Shown: piece by piece, positions 11,884 through 22,739 of the stretch
Layout of the letters: every line of letters begins with the position of its first letter
Numbering within the stretch: the stretch's first letter is position 1
Assembly (NCBI GenBank): GCA_024138025.1
Contig: JAMXBD010002787.1
Location: 62,001-126,000 of the forward strand
Length of the DNA: 64,000 nucleotides
Source of the DNA: Combretum micranthum
Lineage: Eukaryota > Streptophyta > Magnoliopsida > Myrtales > Combretaceae
Direction: 5' to 3'
The notes under the pieces: generated by a model
The model's database searches: none
Told to the model about the DNA's origin: nothing
Seen by the model: only the letters and a program-made list of their open reading frames with translations
Program-made: the position numbers and the translations under genes

Positions 11884-12131
11884 AATGGTATCTGAACTTT
11901 GATAAAATATGTAATTATATACCTGAACTTTAAAATTGATTAATTTAGTAACTTAACTTTGAAAATGATGAATTTAGTACTTGAAAAAATCTTTCATGTA
12001 TGCCAATAGTATCTTTATCAAGTTCTTTTAGGTATTAAATTCATCAATTTCAAAGTTTTTCAGGTACTAATTGATTAATTTAAAAGTTTAGATACCTAAT
12101 TGCATATTTTGTTAAAGTTCAGGTTCCACTT
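11884..12131. mobile_element. Palindromic Mutator-type MITE (~250 bp)
   Basis: The left arm (ggtatctgaactttgataaa...) is matched by the reverse complement of the right arm (ggaacctgaactttaacaaa...) nearly to the centre at about 12005, so the single strand would fold into one long hairpin. Related copies are at 57565-57840 and, partially, 60-185. No coding capacity. The arm sequence resembles the terminal inverted repeats of the larger element at 35150-37199, hence the Mutator-like assignment, an inference. Confidence 0.75.
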
Positions 12132-12420
12132 ATTACATTATCCCAAAAGAAAAGGATAAAAGATGAAAAAAAAAAAAAAAAACTCGTTTGAAACCAAACA
12201 CTATTCAACCATGATTCACGAACAGATCAAAGGTTTTGGATTCCAAAATACAACTCGAAAGAGAGAGAGAGGACTACATTCATATGCTGGACATATAAGA
12301 CCAAGACCCAGGCGACTCTTCTTTAAAAAATAAAAAACAGTGCAGCAAGGAAATCAACAATGCGGAATACCAGAACCACCGAATACAGAAGAAAAACTGA
12401 AACAACATGATGGAGGAATC
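12132..12420. other. Intergenic with poly-A and GA runs
   Basis: A run of about 18 A residues near 12163-12181 and a GAGAGA run near 12257-12271. No gene seen. Confidence 0.5.
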
Positions 12421-12625
12421 TCAATGTTTTATGCAAATTTAAGAAAGAAATAAATTGGCATTTATTTATCCTTTTCAATTATTTTGATGTCTATATAGTT
12501 TTTAGGAACTTTTCTTTATGTGTCGTCTATATCATTTATTTTGTCTTTTAATTATTATTATTTTTTCATGTTTGTAGAATTTTTAGGAATTTTTCTTTTT
12601 TGGAAAATTATTGATATTAATTATG
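12421..12625 (+). repeat. Direct repeat, left copy
   Basis: Begins 'tcaatgttttatgcaaattt' and continues through 'aaattggcatttatttatcc' and 'tttttaggaacttttcttta'. The same ordered words recur at 12944-13220, about 520 bp downstream, in direct orientation. Confidence 0.75.
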
Positions 12626-12807
12626 TTGAACATGATTATGTAATTGGTGATGGAAAAGAGAATTTGGTTGTTAGGAAGTATTATATGACTCCTAGAGATG
12701 TTGAAGATGATAGACTAAGGAATAACATTTTCCAGTCTATTAGCACCATTTTGGAAAAGATGGAAATAGGTTCAAGCAATGTGCAAAATGGATTGGCTAT
12801 GAAGTAG
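12520..12807 (+). CDS. Unrecognised ORF, 95 codons, between direct repeats
   Basis: The first ~35 residues are hydrophobic and aromatic (F, Y, I, L), encoded by the AT-rich left repeat and probably not a real N-terminus. The later part, from about residue 36 (EHDYVIGDGKENLVV...), is more protein-like, with charged and polar residues and a stretch YYMTPRDVEDDRLR. I recognise no domain. Similar wording continues out of frame past the stop to about 12960 (for example FEACLINSNWFL), so this may be a remnant of a transposon protein rather than a gene. Low confidence that it is expressed. Confidence 0.2.
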   Translation: MSSISFILSFNYYYFFMFVEFLGIFLFWKIIDINYVEHDYVIGDGKENLVVRKYYMTPRDVEDDRLRNNIFQSISTILEKMEIGSSNVQNGLAMK

Positions 12808-12943
12808 CATGGGTCCACTAATCGAGGTTGTATCGATTTATTTGAGGCTTGTCTAATTAATTCTAATTGGTTCTTGTGTAACTTAGTGAAAATTCAAGGG
12901 CAAATTTTGGCAAACCTAGAGAGAATGGTGTGGTGGAAGAAAG

Positions 12944-13220
12944 TCAATGCTTTATGCAAATATGGGAAATAAATAAATTGGCATTTATTTATCATTTTTA
13001 ATTATTTTGATGTTTGTAGACTATTTAGGAACTATCCTTTATGTGCCGTCTATGTTATTAATTTCTTCCTTTATTTTATTTTATTTTTTTTTATGTTTGT
13101 AGGCTTTTTAGAAACTTTCATTCATGTGTTGTCTATGATATTTATTTTGTAATTTAATTAATTTTTTTTATGTGTGTAGACTTTTAGGAATTGTCCTTTT
13201 TGGTAAATTTCATTAAATAT
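12944..13220 (+). repeat. Direct repeat, right copy, with an extra internal iteration
   Basis: Matches 12421-12625 in order and orientation. The sub-phrase 'tgtttgtagactatttagga' is iterated again near 13098 and 13174, so the repeat itself has expanded by a ~75-bp step. No coding. Confidence 0.7.
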
Positions 13221-13601
13221 ATAAATGTATGTCTTAGAGTAAAAGAATAATCATTAGAATTACAAAGTTTGAGTCGTCTTGCTCTTTATTTTCCCAAATT
13301 TTTGAATTTATTCGTTTTATTCGAATTTGGATATCAATTATCTAGGTATTCATAGAATCAATAGGTAATTGAAGATCATTTTTCAGCATTCATGTACGAA
13401 TCAATGGAACATGATAACAAATCTTAATTATCTCGTTGCGTCGTATATAGTATTAGATTTTTTTTTTTTGGACATTAGTATTAGATGTTAGTTTAATGAA
13501 AAAACAAGGTAAAAGAAGAATCTTGGCATTTGACAAGGTTAGAAAGAAACCGATCAAGAAAAAGAAAAGTCGAAGACGAAAACTTCCAAAATGACTAAAT
13601 T

Positions 13602-13909
13602 ACATAGAAAGATATCAACATTTGAGAGTAAGTTTATTTAAGATATCAACGTTTGAAGTGATTCAAATGGGGAATCAACATTTGGAGATAAATTTATTTA
13701 AGGTATCAACATTTCAAAAAATAGTGTCAACGTTTTATAAAATGGATTAAATAATGTATTAATAATTGATAATTAATAAAAATTTTATAAAATTAATTGA
13801 AAACTAATCAAAAGTTGTGATTTGTGAAATATTGATACCCTTTTAATTACTTAAAATATTGTTATATTAGATGAACTTACCCTAAATATTGATGCCTTCT
13901 ACTATAATT
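13602..13909. mobile_element. MITE with inverted terminal repeats (~300 bp)
   Basis: The left end 'gatatcaacatttgagagta' plus 'agtttatttaa' pairs with the reverse complement of the right end (ggcatcaatatttagggtaa, then gttcatctaa). Inside, a ~70-bp unit containing 'tatcaacatttgg' is repeated. No target duplication could be fixed. Confidence 0.6.
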
Positions 13910-14450
13910 TATCTCCCAATAATGAAAGCTTCAAACTGAAAGGTCCATAAATAAATAAACAATAAAACTCATGACTAAAGAAAGATTTCGTTTTAAAGAA
14001 AAAAGAAAAAAATTCTGACTTTTCTTTAAATTTCGGTCTATTTTCAATAATATTATTTTCTTAATTAACAAATCCGGATCAGTCAAAGTCTAACTTTTTC
14101 AATTTTTGAGAAAATGTCCTTATAAAGATATAAAAGGCAGGCTCATACATCTTTGACAGCTCCACTGCTTATCATGATTAGCTTGACTAATGCATTCATT
14201 TCATGGTACTTTCCCTATCTATTGTGATTGTTCTATTTTATTTATTAGCACAGCTATAATGATTAATTTGATAATGCATTCTTTTTAGATAACTCCATTT
14301 GCTGAGGGTACATGCCAATATAATTTTCACTATTGGATGCATCTCGTGATAACTCTTCACATGCAAAGTGCACTCGCACGCATAATGTACCAATATTCTA
14401 TTTTGTTTATTCAATAGCGAAAGATCCCCCAAAATCATTGGTTTCACTAA
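13910..14450. other. Intergenic, no gene seen
   Basis: AT-rich with short open frames only; overlapping frames on both strands near 14238-14515 show no domain and no shared codon bias. Confidence 0.5.
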
Positions 14451-14453
14451 GCA

Positions 14454-14702
14454 CACGTTTCATTTACTGTAATAAAATAAGACTAAAAATTAATAATCAT
14501 TTCTTTATTTTATGATTAGGACTATTTTTGTAAAGAAACATGCTTTCATTCTAGTGAATTAAAGGAATATGGATGTCCTACTTATTTATGTTATATCAAA
14601 TAAATATTTTTTATAATAATTTTTTTATAAATCAAATGAGACAATAGCTATTTTATAGTAATAAAGGAATAATACCAATTCTATTCCTATTAACCAAACG
14701 CA
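14454..14702. mobile_element. MITE (~250 bp)
   Basis: The left end 'cacgtttcatttactgtaat' and the reverse complement of the right end (gttgcgtttggttaatagga) are inverted relatives; both continue into 'aaaataaga'/'atagaattgg'. The 'cgtttggt' ends are common in plant Tourist/Harbinger-like MITEs. Superfamily not certain. Confidence 0.55.
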
Positions 14703-14705
14703 ACA

Positions 14706-15905
14706 TAAGAGCAAGAGCCTTTAACACTATTTGCTTGGTGTGCTCCCAAAAGCACCCATGATTGGATTCTTAGGCATTAAACTCTTGTTCTTAAAAAATA
14801 TTGGGGTTTTGCACATATAGTTTTCTTTTTTTTTTTTCTTTTTACTTTTAATGTTTATTTTGTATAATTTTTATTTTATGGATATTACAAATAATATAAA
14901 TAAATATTAATAACCTCCTTAATAAAATTGAAAGTTTCTTAATAGAGACTGATACCTTAAGATGTTAACATGACATTTAACAACTCTAATCGAGATACTT
15001 AACATTAAAGATGGTCTAATGAATTCATCTTGTGATAAGTCTACCAAGCAAATCACATAATAAATATTGAAATATTTTATGATTTATGTAAGATGGAAGG
15101 TTGCATATGAAAAGCTAAAATCAAAACGATTTAAAAGTAAAAATAAATAAAATAGAACAATTTGGCATTTAAATAAATAAAGGACAATATAAAAAAAATA
15201 GGTTACCTCAATTATTGTTTAAATATTCATTTTAATGTCTAAACATTAAAATTATATTAGAAGTTTTGTTATAAAAAATTACTACTTAAACTAATTCTTT
15301 AATTGCTAATGGTCTTAAGGCATTATCAACCTACCACGTGTCCTCATCAAGGACACACTAAGGCTCAGATACTTGCTAATATCTACAAATACATTAAATA
15401 CTTCCAAACTCACATTAAAGATTGTCTCATCAATGGTCATAATTGTGAATAAATTTCAAAGTATAGCCAACATAATTGAAAGCTAACCCAAACCTAAGGT
15501 AAAGATGGAAAAAAATTTAGTCTTTACATAAACTAAAATATTTAATATAGTCTCAAAGCATCAACTATCCAACATCACATAAGTCTATAACCATAAATAT
15601 GCTAGATAATCTAGACCACTAATGTCATCCCTCTAGTCCACATATATATCGTAACATAATAGATCGAATACTATAAGCTCTTCACATGATCCTGAAAAGA
15701 TAAAGAGGAATAAGCACAAGGCCTAGCATACCAAAACCACATCCACATGCATGTGAATAAAGAACATACATATCCACATACAATATGGCAATAAATGCAA
15801 CAGCCACAAATTATAATCTTTAAATCAGCTAAGCAACCAACACAATTTAGAACCATTTGCGACTAGCTCTAAACTTAAAGTAACTCATGACTCCACAACA
15901 AGTAT
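14706..15905. other. AT-rich intergenic, no gene seen
   Basis: No open frame above about 61 codons and no family motif. Includes a polypyrimidine tract near 14823-14850. Confidence 0.5.
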
Positions 15906-15908
15906 AGA

Positions 15909-15932
15909 TATATATATATATATATATATATA
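15909..15932. repeat. (TA)n microsatellite
   Basis: Continuous TA alternation immediately left of the repeat-family segment that starts near 15940. Confidence 0.9.
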
Positions 15933-15939
15933 CTTATAT

Positions 15940-17140
15940 ATATTGGTGTTTGATAACCCTAACACCTTGGGTATAATACTCGCACCACTTTTAGTCTATC
16001 ATGATTCTCTCTGTGACACTGATACTCCTAGTCCACTAGACCCAACCAAGCACAAGAAGCAAACAATTAAAGCCAAATATTGTTTAGTTCATTTATAATT
16101 TCTAAGCCCACACTCACAAGCAACAACCAAGGTAATGACGTACCTTATATATCGTCTAAAACAGATAACTCAATTTTATCAGGAATACGTAATCACACAT
16201 ACCAATATTAATTCATAACTTTAGCCAGAAAGGAAAACATACCCCTAAGACTATTTAGTTTCCTAAGTTATTAAGAGCAACTACCATTCTAGGTCAAGAT
16301 ATACAATCTTACTTAGGTTTAGGTGTATTTGAAGTTGAACCAAGGGTTTAGATGTTTAAGAAGGCCACAAAAAGGGTAAAAATAAGGTTACAACATCACC
16401 CTGTATCTCATGCTTGTGATGGGAGGCATGATTGTCTTTAGAGAAAAAGAACACAATGTCACTCTCTGGATCAGACCTATGATGGAAGGGGTAATGACCA
16501 TCACCTCCTGTGTCACACCTATGATGGGAGGGTAGTGATAAGCTATCATTCCTTGTGTCACGTCTATAATGGGGATGGTGATAAGTCTATTAGCCATTAC
16601 CATGACTTTCCTTGCTTCTATCACGGCTGTAACTTGATAGGGGATGTTCAAAACAATTTAAGCTAAGGAAATCATGGCCCAAAACACGGTCATGATCCCT
16701 TATTTGTGTCTCTTACAATTTAAAAGGTTAGTTTTCTTCAAATTCATCCCTTTGATCACTAAACATGTAAACTTACCATTCATACGCCAAAACACCAAAA
16801 TTTTACAACACTATTCTTCAATTCACCATAAAGACAAAGTAACATTAAAATTAACATAAGACACATTAATTACCTTAAATCAAAAGTTGTTCTTCTCTTC
16901 TTTCAAAATCAACAACCGTGAAATCCAACAAAATGGCTATAAGTTTCCATATCTTCCTAAGGTACAAACGCCTTCAACACCTAATATACGTAGGTTTAGA
17001 GATGTATTCTTTAAAAAATTACAAAAAGGAAAACGAAAGGAATTGAAGCAATTTACCTTAATCTCTTGTTGATTCCTTTAAGAAAGATGCTAAGAGGGAG
17101 ACTTACGGTTTGGTAGATTATGAAAAAACTGTTATAGGTA
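15940..17140 (-). mobile_element. Non-coding repeat family, minus-oriented fragment
   Basis: In reverse complement this segment contains the phrases 'catcacaagcatgagatac' and 'gttacagccgtgatagaag', close to 'ccatcacaagcgtgatgag' and 'catcacggccgttacaagg' in the plus-oriented segment at 28745-31855. Both include imperfect copies of a 'tcacaccta/gatggga' unit. I read this as a shorter copy of the same large non-coding, possibly LTR-derived, repeat. Ends approximate. Confidence 0.45.
16395..16595. repeat. Imperfect minisatellite, ~48-bp period, four units
   Basis: The phrase 'cctatgatgggaggg' or variants recurs at about 16417, 16480, 16525 and 16570, each preceded by a version of 'tgtgtcacacc'. 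The open frames across it are by-products of the repeat. Confidence 0.7.
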
Positions 17141-18380
17141 CAAAGGATACTTAAGTTTAAGGTGAAAGGTGATAATTATATGTCTTTTATTAAGAATGGC
17201 TAAATTGCTTTCTCATTAATTAAAAAAATGGCACTCCTTTGTCCCTCTTTATAAAATATTTTTTTTTTTTACAGGCTTGCAACTTACAACTTAATAACAA
17301 CAATACTGATCTACCAAGTGGTTTAAATCTTCCATTTCTATTGTAATGATATAAAAGAAGACCTTAATTTTGTTTTTAATTTCTATTTGTTGATATGTGC
17401 TTTTAAGCAAATGGACATTCAATACAATGATAAATGGTATTCTAAATTTGTATAAATTCAAACGAAATTACGCTACAAGTACTTGCATAATACACCACCT
17501 AACTAAGTAAATTAAAAAAAAAAATGTATAGTACTTGTTAGAATAATTATTATTGAGCTAAACTAAAGTTCTTACTTAAAAGCACATATTTGACTAAGCA
17601 TAGCGTTAATCACTACCCATTGGTTTTTTTCCTTTTATCTTCCCTTCTTTTCTTTTTCCTTGTCCTTGGCAAAAATTAGATGCTTTGTTGTGATTCCTAG
17701 CCTTTGTCGATTAGTATTAATATGATATACGTTTGTTTTAACCATTCTGTGAGAAAAATGAGTAGAAAGTAAAAGAAATGAGTCGAAAAAGAAAAGGAGA
17801 GAGGGAGAGAGAAATGTTTATCTAAGATCATTTTTATTCATAAATTGCTTAGATAGTTGCTTGAAGTGTTGCATTGGCATCAATATTTTAAGTATTTCTT
17901 ATTTTCAAGAAAATTTTAATGACTTTATCAGTAAAGTTCCTTAAAAAGTTTTTAAAGATCACATTAATCAATTTTAATCTTTTTTAAAAAATAAAAATAT
18001 ATGCATATATTTTACTATTTGTAATTTATTATTAATAAATTAACTAAAAGTTATATGAAGAAAAAAATAAAAGAAAGGTTGAAAACCAAGGGCAAATTGA
18101 GTTGCAAAGAAAGCCAATACTATAATTCTAACAATTTCAAGGAAAAAAAAAAGGAAAAGGATAAGCTCCATGCCATTGCTAAGAATAGTTCTTGAACACG
18201 CAACTTTATTAATCCATCTTTAATATTAAAAATCCTATTTAAAATTCTTAGATGTTATGTTTAACATTTTAAAGAATTCTCTTTTTTAAGAAAATTTTTA
18301 ACTTTATCTATAAATTATATTTGGGAAGAGGGAAAAATTAGGAGGATAGGAAAGTAAAAGTAAAGAATTAAAAAGGAAAG
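17141..18380. other. AT-rich intergenic, no gene seen
   Basis: Homopolymer runs (A at 17512-17524, T at 17260-17270) and purine-rich patches near 17760-17815. No domain in any frame. Confidence 0.5.
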
Positions 18381-18841
18381 AAAATTCTTTTGCTTTTGAG
18401 TACTTGTGCCCATAAGGAATTAGGATTAAACAATAGTCTCCAAGCCATTTTTCCAAGCAATGCATCATTAAACTCTTCCAGTTCCCTAAAATTCAGTCCT
18501 CTCCTCAATTTGGCTATATCTGCCCACTTTCACCGATGAATCTTACTCTTTTGATGGTCACCACTCCACTAAAATCTTCACATAAGTGAAGTAACTTCTT
18601 AACACCATTTTTATAAAGATACACAAAGCATAAGTTGGGAATGCAAATCCAACTGCTTTAACCAGGACCTCTCTACCTCCTAGAGATAATAATAAACTTG
18701 ACCATCCTGTCAATTATTTCGATTCCGTTTTTTAATAAAACTTAAAGCTTCATACTTTGATCTACCCCATTAATTTAGCAATCCAAGGTACTTACTTAGG
18801 CGCCTTCTATGTTCCATTCACATTCTGGCACTGTTCTCTTC

Positions 18842-19171
18842 CTACTTCTCTATAGATACATTACTACTAAATGTAATAGAGAACTTTTGATATTTGACTA
18901 GCTGTCTCGATTCCTTGAAATATTTGTGAAGGATTTCTTTCAATATGTCAAGAAAGGGTTCCCTAGCTTCCAAAAACAACAAGGAGTCATCTACAAAGAA
19001 CCAATGAGTTAATTCAAGACCTTTTCGTTTCACTCTGACACCCTTGATTAGTTTTCTATTCCTCTCTTTATAAATCATATGAGCAAGAGCATCAGCCACA
19101 AGTAAGAATAGGTAAAGAGAAATAGGATCTTCATAGCGTATTCCTTTTGAAGCATTTTTACCATTGACCAT
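18842..19171 (-). pseudogene. LINE reverse transcriptase palm, open fragment
   Basis: A 109-codon open piece within the LINE. Residues 3-25 hold the conserved 'GxxSKGIRQGDPxSPYLF' block (here GIRYEDPISLYLF). Residues 58-66 hold FFVDDSLLF, with both catalytic aspartates of the x-x-D-D motif present. Flanking RT parts are in other frames, so the fragment cannot make a complete enzyme. Confidence 0.85.
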
Positions 19172-19476
19172 AATATTATACTAAACAGAAGTAATACACA
19201 TTAGGATCTAATTCACCCATTCAATATGACAACCCATTTTCTTCATATGTGCCTCTAAAAAGCCCCAATCTACTCGATCATATGCTTTACCATATCGAGT
19301 TTGATGGCACAATCAAAGTATTTACACATTATTTAATTTTAAAGCATAAAAATTTTCACGCCCAATGATCACATTGTCTTAAATTAGTCTACCTAAGATA
19401 AAAGCACTTTGATTTTGAGTGATGATAGTATCTAAAATGAGCTGGAGCCTATTAGCCAATATTTTTTTATACAATC

Positions 19477-19734
19477 TTATAAGAAATTACATAGGCTAAT
19501 TAGTTTATATCGGGATGCATGCACAGGACATGATATTTTTGGTGATAGAATAAAGTTAGAGTCATTGAAATGTTTAGGAAAAGTACCTCTAACAAAGAAT
19601 AGTTCAATTGCCTTGATGACAAAGTCCCTAGCACATTCCAATTTGCTTGATAAAAGAGCCCACTGAAACCATATGGCCCTAGGCTTTAAGTGAACCAAGT
19701 TGGAGTACAACTTGTCGAATTTCTTCATAACCAT
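19477..19734 (-). pseudogene. LINE reverse transcriptase fingers, open fragment
   Basis: 85 codons. Toward the end it carries FPKHFNDSNFILSPK and YKLISLCNFL, the block before the palm in plant L1 RTs. An intervening 300 bases to the palm fragment are shifted. Same dead element as 18842-19171. Confidence 0.8.
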
Positions 19735-21233
19735 TCGGTCTAATCAAGCACAAATTCATCTTTTTAGTTATAGATGGTTCTACATCTTCTAGCACTATTA
19801 AATCAATAGCCAAGCCATTTGCAGTAAATAGCTTTTCATAGTACTATGCAAAAAAAAGCATCACTTTCCTGTTCATTCTCTACCCATATCTCAACCTTAT
19901 TCTTGATTTTGTTGAATACCTTATTATCTGCCTGTCTTCGTATAGTTGATTGATGAAAATATTTAGTATTTTGATCACCATAATTGATCCAATTTAGACT
20001 TCTACGTTGATATCAACATTGTTCTTCTATGTCTGTTTTTCTCCATAGCTCCAATCTTAATCTTATTTCTTCCTCCCAACTAACATCATTCGTTTCCTTG
20101 CTTTGTTGTATCTGTAACTTCTAAGTAATTTCACCAATTAATCATCTACTATTTATTAGGTTCCTCCTTCTCCATTCTGTAAGAGCATTTTTGCATGTTG
20201 TCAACTTTCCCAATGAACCTTCTAGATTTGCCTCCACCATTATTTCATTCCACATTCTTTCAATAAGTTCACTACATCTTTCCACCCCCTGCGAATTTTT
20301 CTTAAATCTGAAAGATTTCTTCCTTTGAGCACATTTCTTCTAAATCTCTAGCAATATTGGAGTATGATAAGAAGTTTTTGCAATCAAAGTTGTAACCAGT
20401 GAATGAGGAAAATTCTGGAACCATAAGGGGTTACCAAACCCCTATCTAGTCTTTCTTTAATTAGACCCTCCTTTTTTTGAAGCATGTAAATAAAGGTCTT
20501 GGACCCTAAATCAGCTAATTAACATTCATAGAGCATGTCTTCAAATGCTGCTATTTATCGCCATGGTTTGTCATGACCTCTACTTTGCTTTCTATCACTA
20601 ACTATAGTATAGATCATTAGTATCAAGAGAAATTTCTTTAAATGTATCCCAGAACTTTAGTCGATTCAAGAAAGTAGGATTTCCATTACACCATAAGATT
20701 TAAGCCCTTGTACTCAACTTGTGTTTTGTGATCCATGTATCAATTATATTTAGGGAGGACTGTAGAATCCTCAACTGAATATTTTCTTTCCACCATAATG
20801 CCAGGCTACTTGATAATACATAGAAAGCATTCTCAAAATGACATCTTCATCTAATCATCTCTACTTTTTCCTTCTTATTTTGAGTCTCCATTAAGAAGAC
20901 CATTGTGGATATATGTCTTCAGGTAAGGCTTTAAAGCTCATTAACTATTGAAGGTGGACGTAGACCTGTACCCTAACAGTTACAACACATGGCTATCATG
21001 GTAACTTAGTGGCTTCTGGCCAACCACCAAGGCCTTATTCAATAGTGTTTTTAACTTGTTTTGTATCAACTTCTACTACTTCAAAGTTGTTACAAGTGTT
21101 GATTCTACCAATAGAGATTGCTCCTTGCAAATACAAAATACAGTTAATGGTGCACCTGAGGTTTGTTCAGCATGGCCACTTTCATACTTAAGTTAGCTAG
21201 TGGATCACTCAAAAACTCTTAGGGGAAAACACT

Positions 21234-21617
21234 TATGGTATGTTTGGTATGTAGAAATAAATCGAAATGGAATTGTGATTCCGAGTTCCATTCCTTTTCC
21301 CCCTGTTTAGAAGAGCCTTATTAGAAGCCGAAATCACGATTCCTTGGAATAGATGATTTTGGCTTCAAGATAGTAAAAAGGTAGAATCATAATTTATTTC
21401 CTTTATACATTAATGATCCTTGATTTAATTACCTCTTTATCCATATAAATTATTATTTTATTTGTTGTTAAGGACATTTTTGACAAATTCTATTATATAC
21501 CAATTCCTTTCCATTCCATTTCGTACTTATATCCAAACATAAGAATGGAAATCTCATTCCCTTATTCATTCCATTCCATTCCATTCCGAATAATTCCAGT
21601 GTACCAAACGTAATATT
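21234..21617. mobile_element. MITE inserted in the LINE, Harbinger-like ends
   Basis: The left end 'tatggtatgtttggtatg' pairs with the reverse complement of the right end, 'tattacgtttggtacac'. TTA occurs at each outer edge, in keeping with a 3-bp target duplication, though alignment of the ends is off by about one base. Internal arms carry inverted versions of 'tggaatcgtgatttcgg' and a 'ttccattccattcc' run near 21575. LINE homology resumes on both sides, so the MITE landed in the LINE. Confidence 0.65.
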
Positions 21618-21619
21618 AA

Positions 21620-22735
21620 GAGCATTGATTGCATATAAAAGATTCTAATTCTATTATTTTTATTATACAATATTACCTTTCCCTCCTGACATACCAGAAT
21701 GGGTCCACTGAATCTTTTCTATTAGAGCATATCTTATTCTAGTAGCTGACCTGGCACCTAACATGAAGGATTCACTTGGCCCTCGATGTGATGGATTTGT
21801 TTGGTACTTGAGGTGGAGGAGCTGTTACTACATGGAGAGTGGCCGAACTGGTAATATCCTCCAATCCCATGTCAAAACAAGGATAGTGTGAAGATTTTAT
21901 GGACATAGCTTGTGAACTAGCTCAAGCCTACTTGAGGCGAATTGGTCATAGATTCCCTTGAGATCGAGGTGAGTACAAGTCCAAGCTTATTTACTAGGTC
22001 AATATTCAAAGTGTTTCTTGGCATGAACCCTTTTTGGGTCTGTAGAATTGATGGTTTTTTGGGCCTTTGTTGGACCCTTTGACCCATGTGGAGATGGTAG
22101 TGGGCCAAATAGATTGTGGTCTATATTCCGCCTTCAATAAATGTGAAAATGCAATATGCCCCAAACAACTCTTCCACTACGTAGGTGTACATTTTTCCAT
22201 TGAAGTTTTTTCTATGATGTGGCCTCAGACAACAAAATGGGTCCAACTTGTTCTCGCCCATGGTGTCCCGCTCTTAACCATGGTCCCAGCTTTTTCGACA
22301 CTAGATTGTCACTTGTCTTCACTAGACATCTAACTTCTACATGACTTAATAAGCCTCAAAAACAACAAAAATCAGATAGACGCTCATATTTCAAACTAAC
22401 CCACAACTTTTCCCCCTCTGGCTTTTGAATCGACCATCCTCCAATTAACGGTTTGTCAATCTCCAGCTGTAATTTCACACCAATATCTCCCTCTGGCTTT
22501 TGGATAATAGAATCATCTTCTAATTTCAACACTTCTCCCATTCTTTTGCCAATAGCTTCTGCATTTTTGTTCTACGGCGTCGCAACGGGTAATCAATGGA
22601 TTTGCACCCAAAAGAAAAAAGAGGAGAAATCTAACTCATCTAATTTCTTATCTTTCTCTTATTCCTGAATGATAATAGGACACCCCATTACTGACCTTGG
22701 TTCCATCTCCTTGATTTTACTAAGGAGATTTTTTT
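21620..22735 (-). mobile_element. LINE 5' part: DUF4283-type ORF1 with zinc-knuckle approach
   Basis: Minus strand. Near 22610-22440 the frame reads WVQIH, a stop, LPVATP, a stop, then NKNAEAIGKRMGEVLKLEDD, the plant L1 DUF4283 block. It ends near 22360 with WVSLKYERLSDFCCF, the start of the zf-CCHC_4 knuckle ('YERLPxFCxxCG'), in which the next residues are lost to a stop. A low-complexity tail continues to about 21620. Together with 18380-21230 this makes a nearly full-length but inactive LINE. The open core is 22356-22541. Confidence 0.75.
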
Positions 22736-22739
22736 TTTT

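Larger units (their letters stand above)
18380..21230 (-). mobile_element. L1-type LINE ORF2 remnant: endonuclease, reverse transcriptase
   Basis: Read leftwards on the minus strand. An APE-type endonuclease start (NELKAL ... VFLMETQNKKEKVE) lies near 20990-20880. Decayed endonuclease and linker follow. Reverse transcriptase starts near 19750 (PKHFNDSNFILSPK, then SLCNFL, matching the usual 'IPLIPK...RPISLCN' block). The RT palm lies at 18842-19171 (GKNASKGIRYEDPISLYLFL, then FVDDSLLFLEA, in which FVDD replaces the catalytic FADD). A connection segment near 18430 reads LNFRELEEFNDALLGKMAWR. Many stops and shifts make it inactive. Such elements copy themselves by target-primed reverse transcription. 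The right part of the element continues beyond a MITE at 21234-21617. Confidence 0.85.

Noticed and set aside
16395..16595. CRISPR-like array
   Set aside because: Units are imperfect, contiguous and have no unique spacers; a plant minisatellite explains them.
22067..22333. 88-codon plus-strand frame
   Set aside because: Antisense to the decayed LINE ORF1 tail; no domain.
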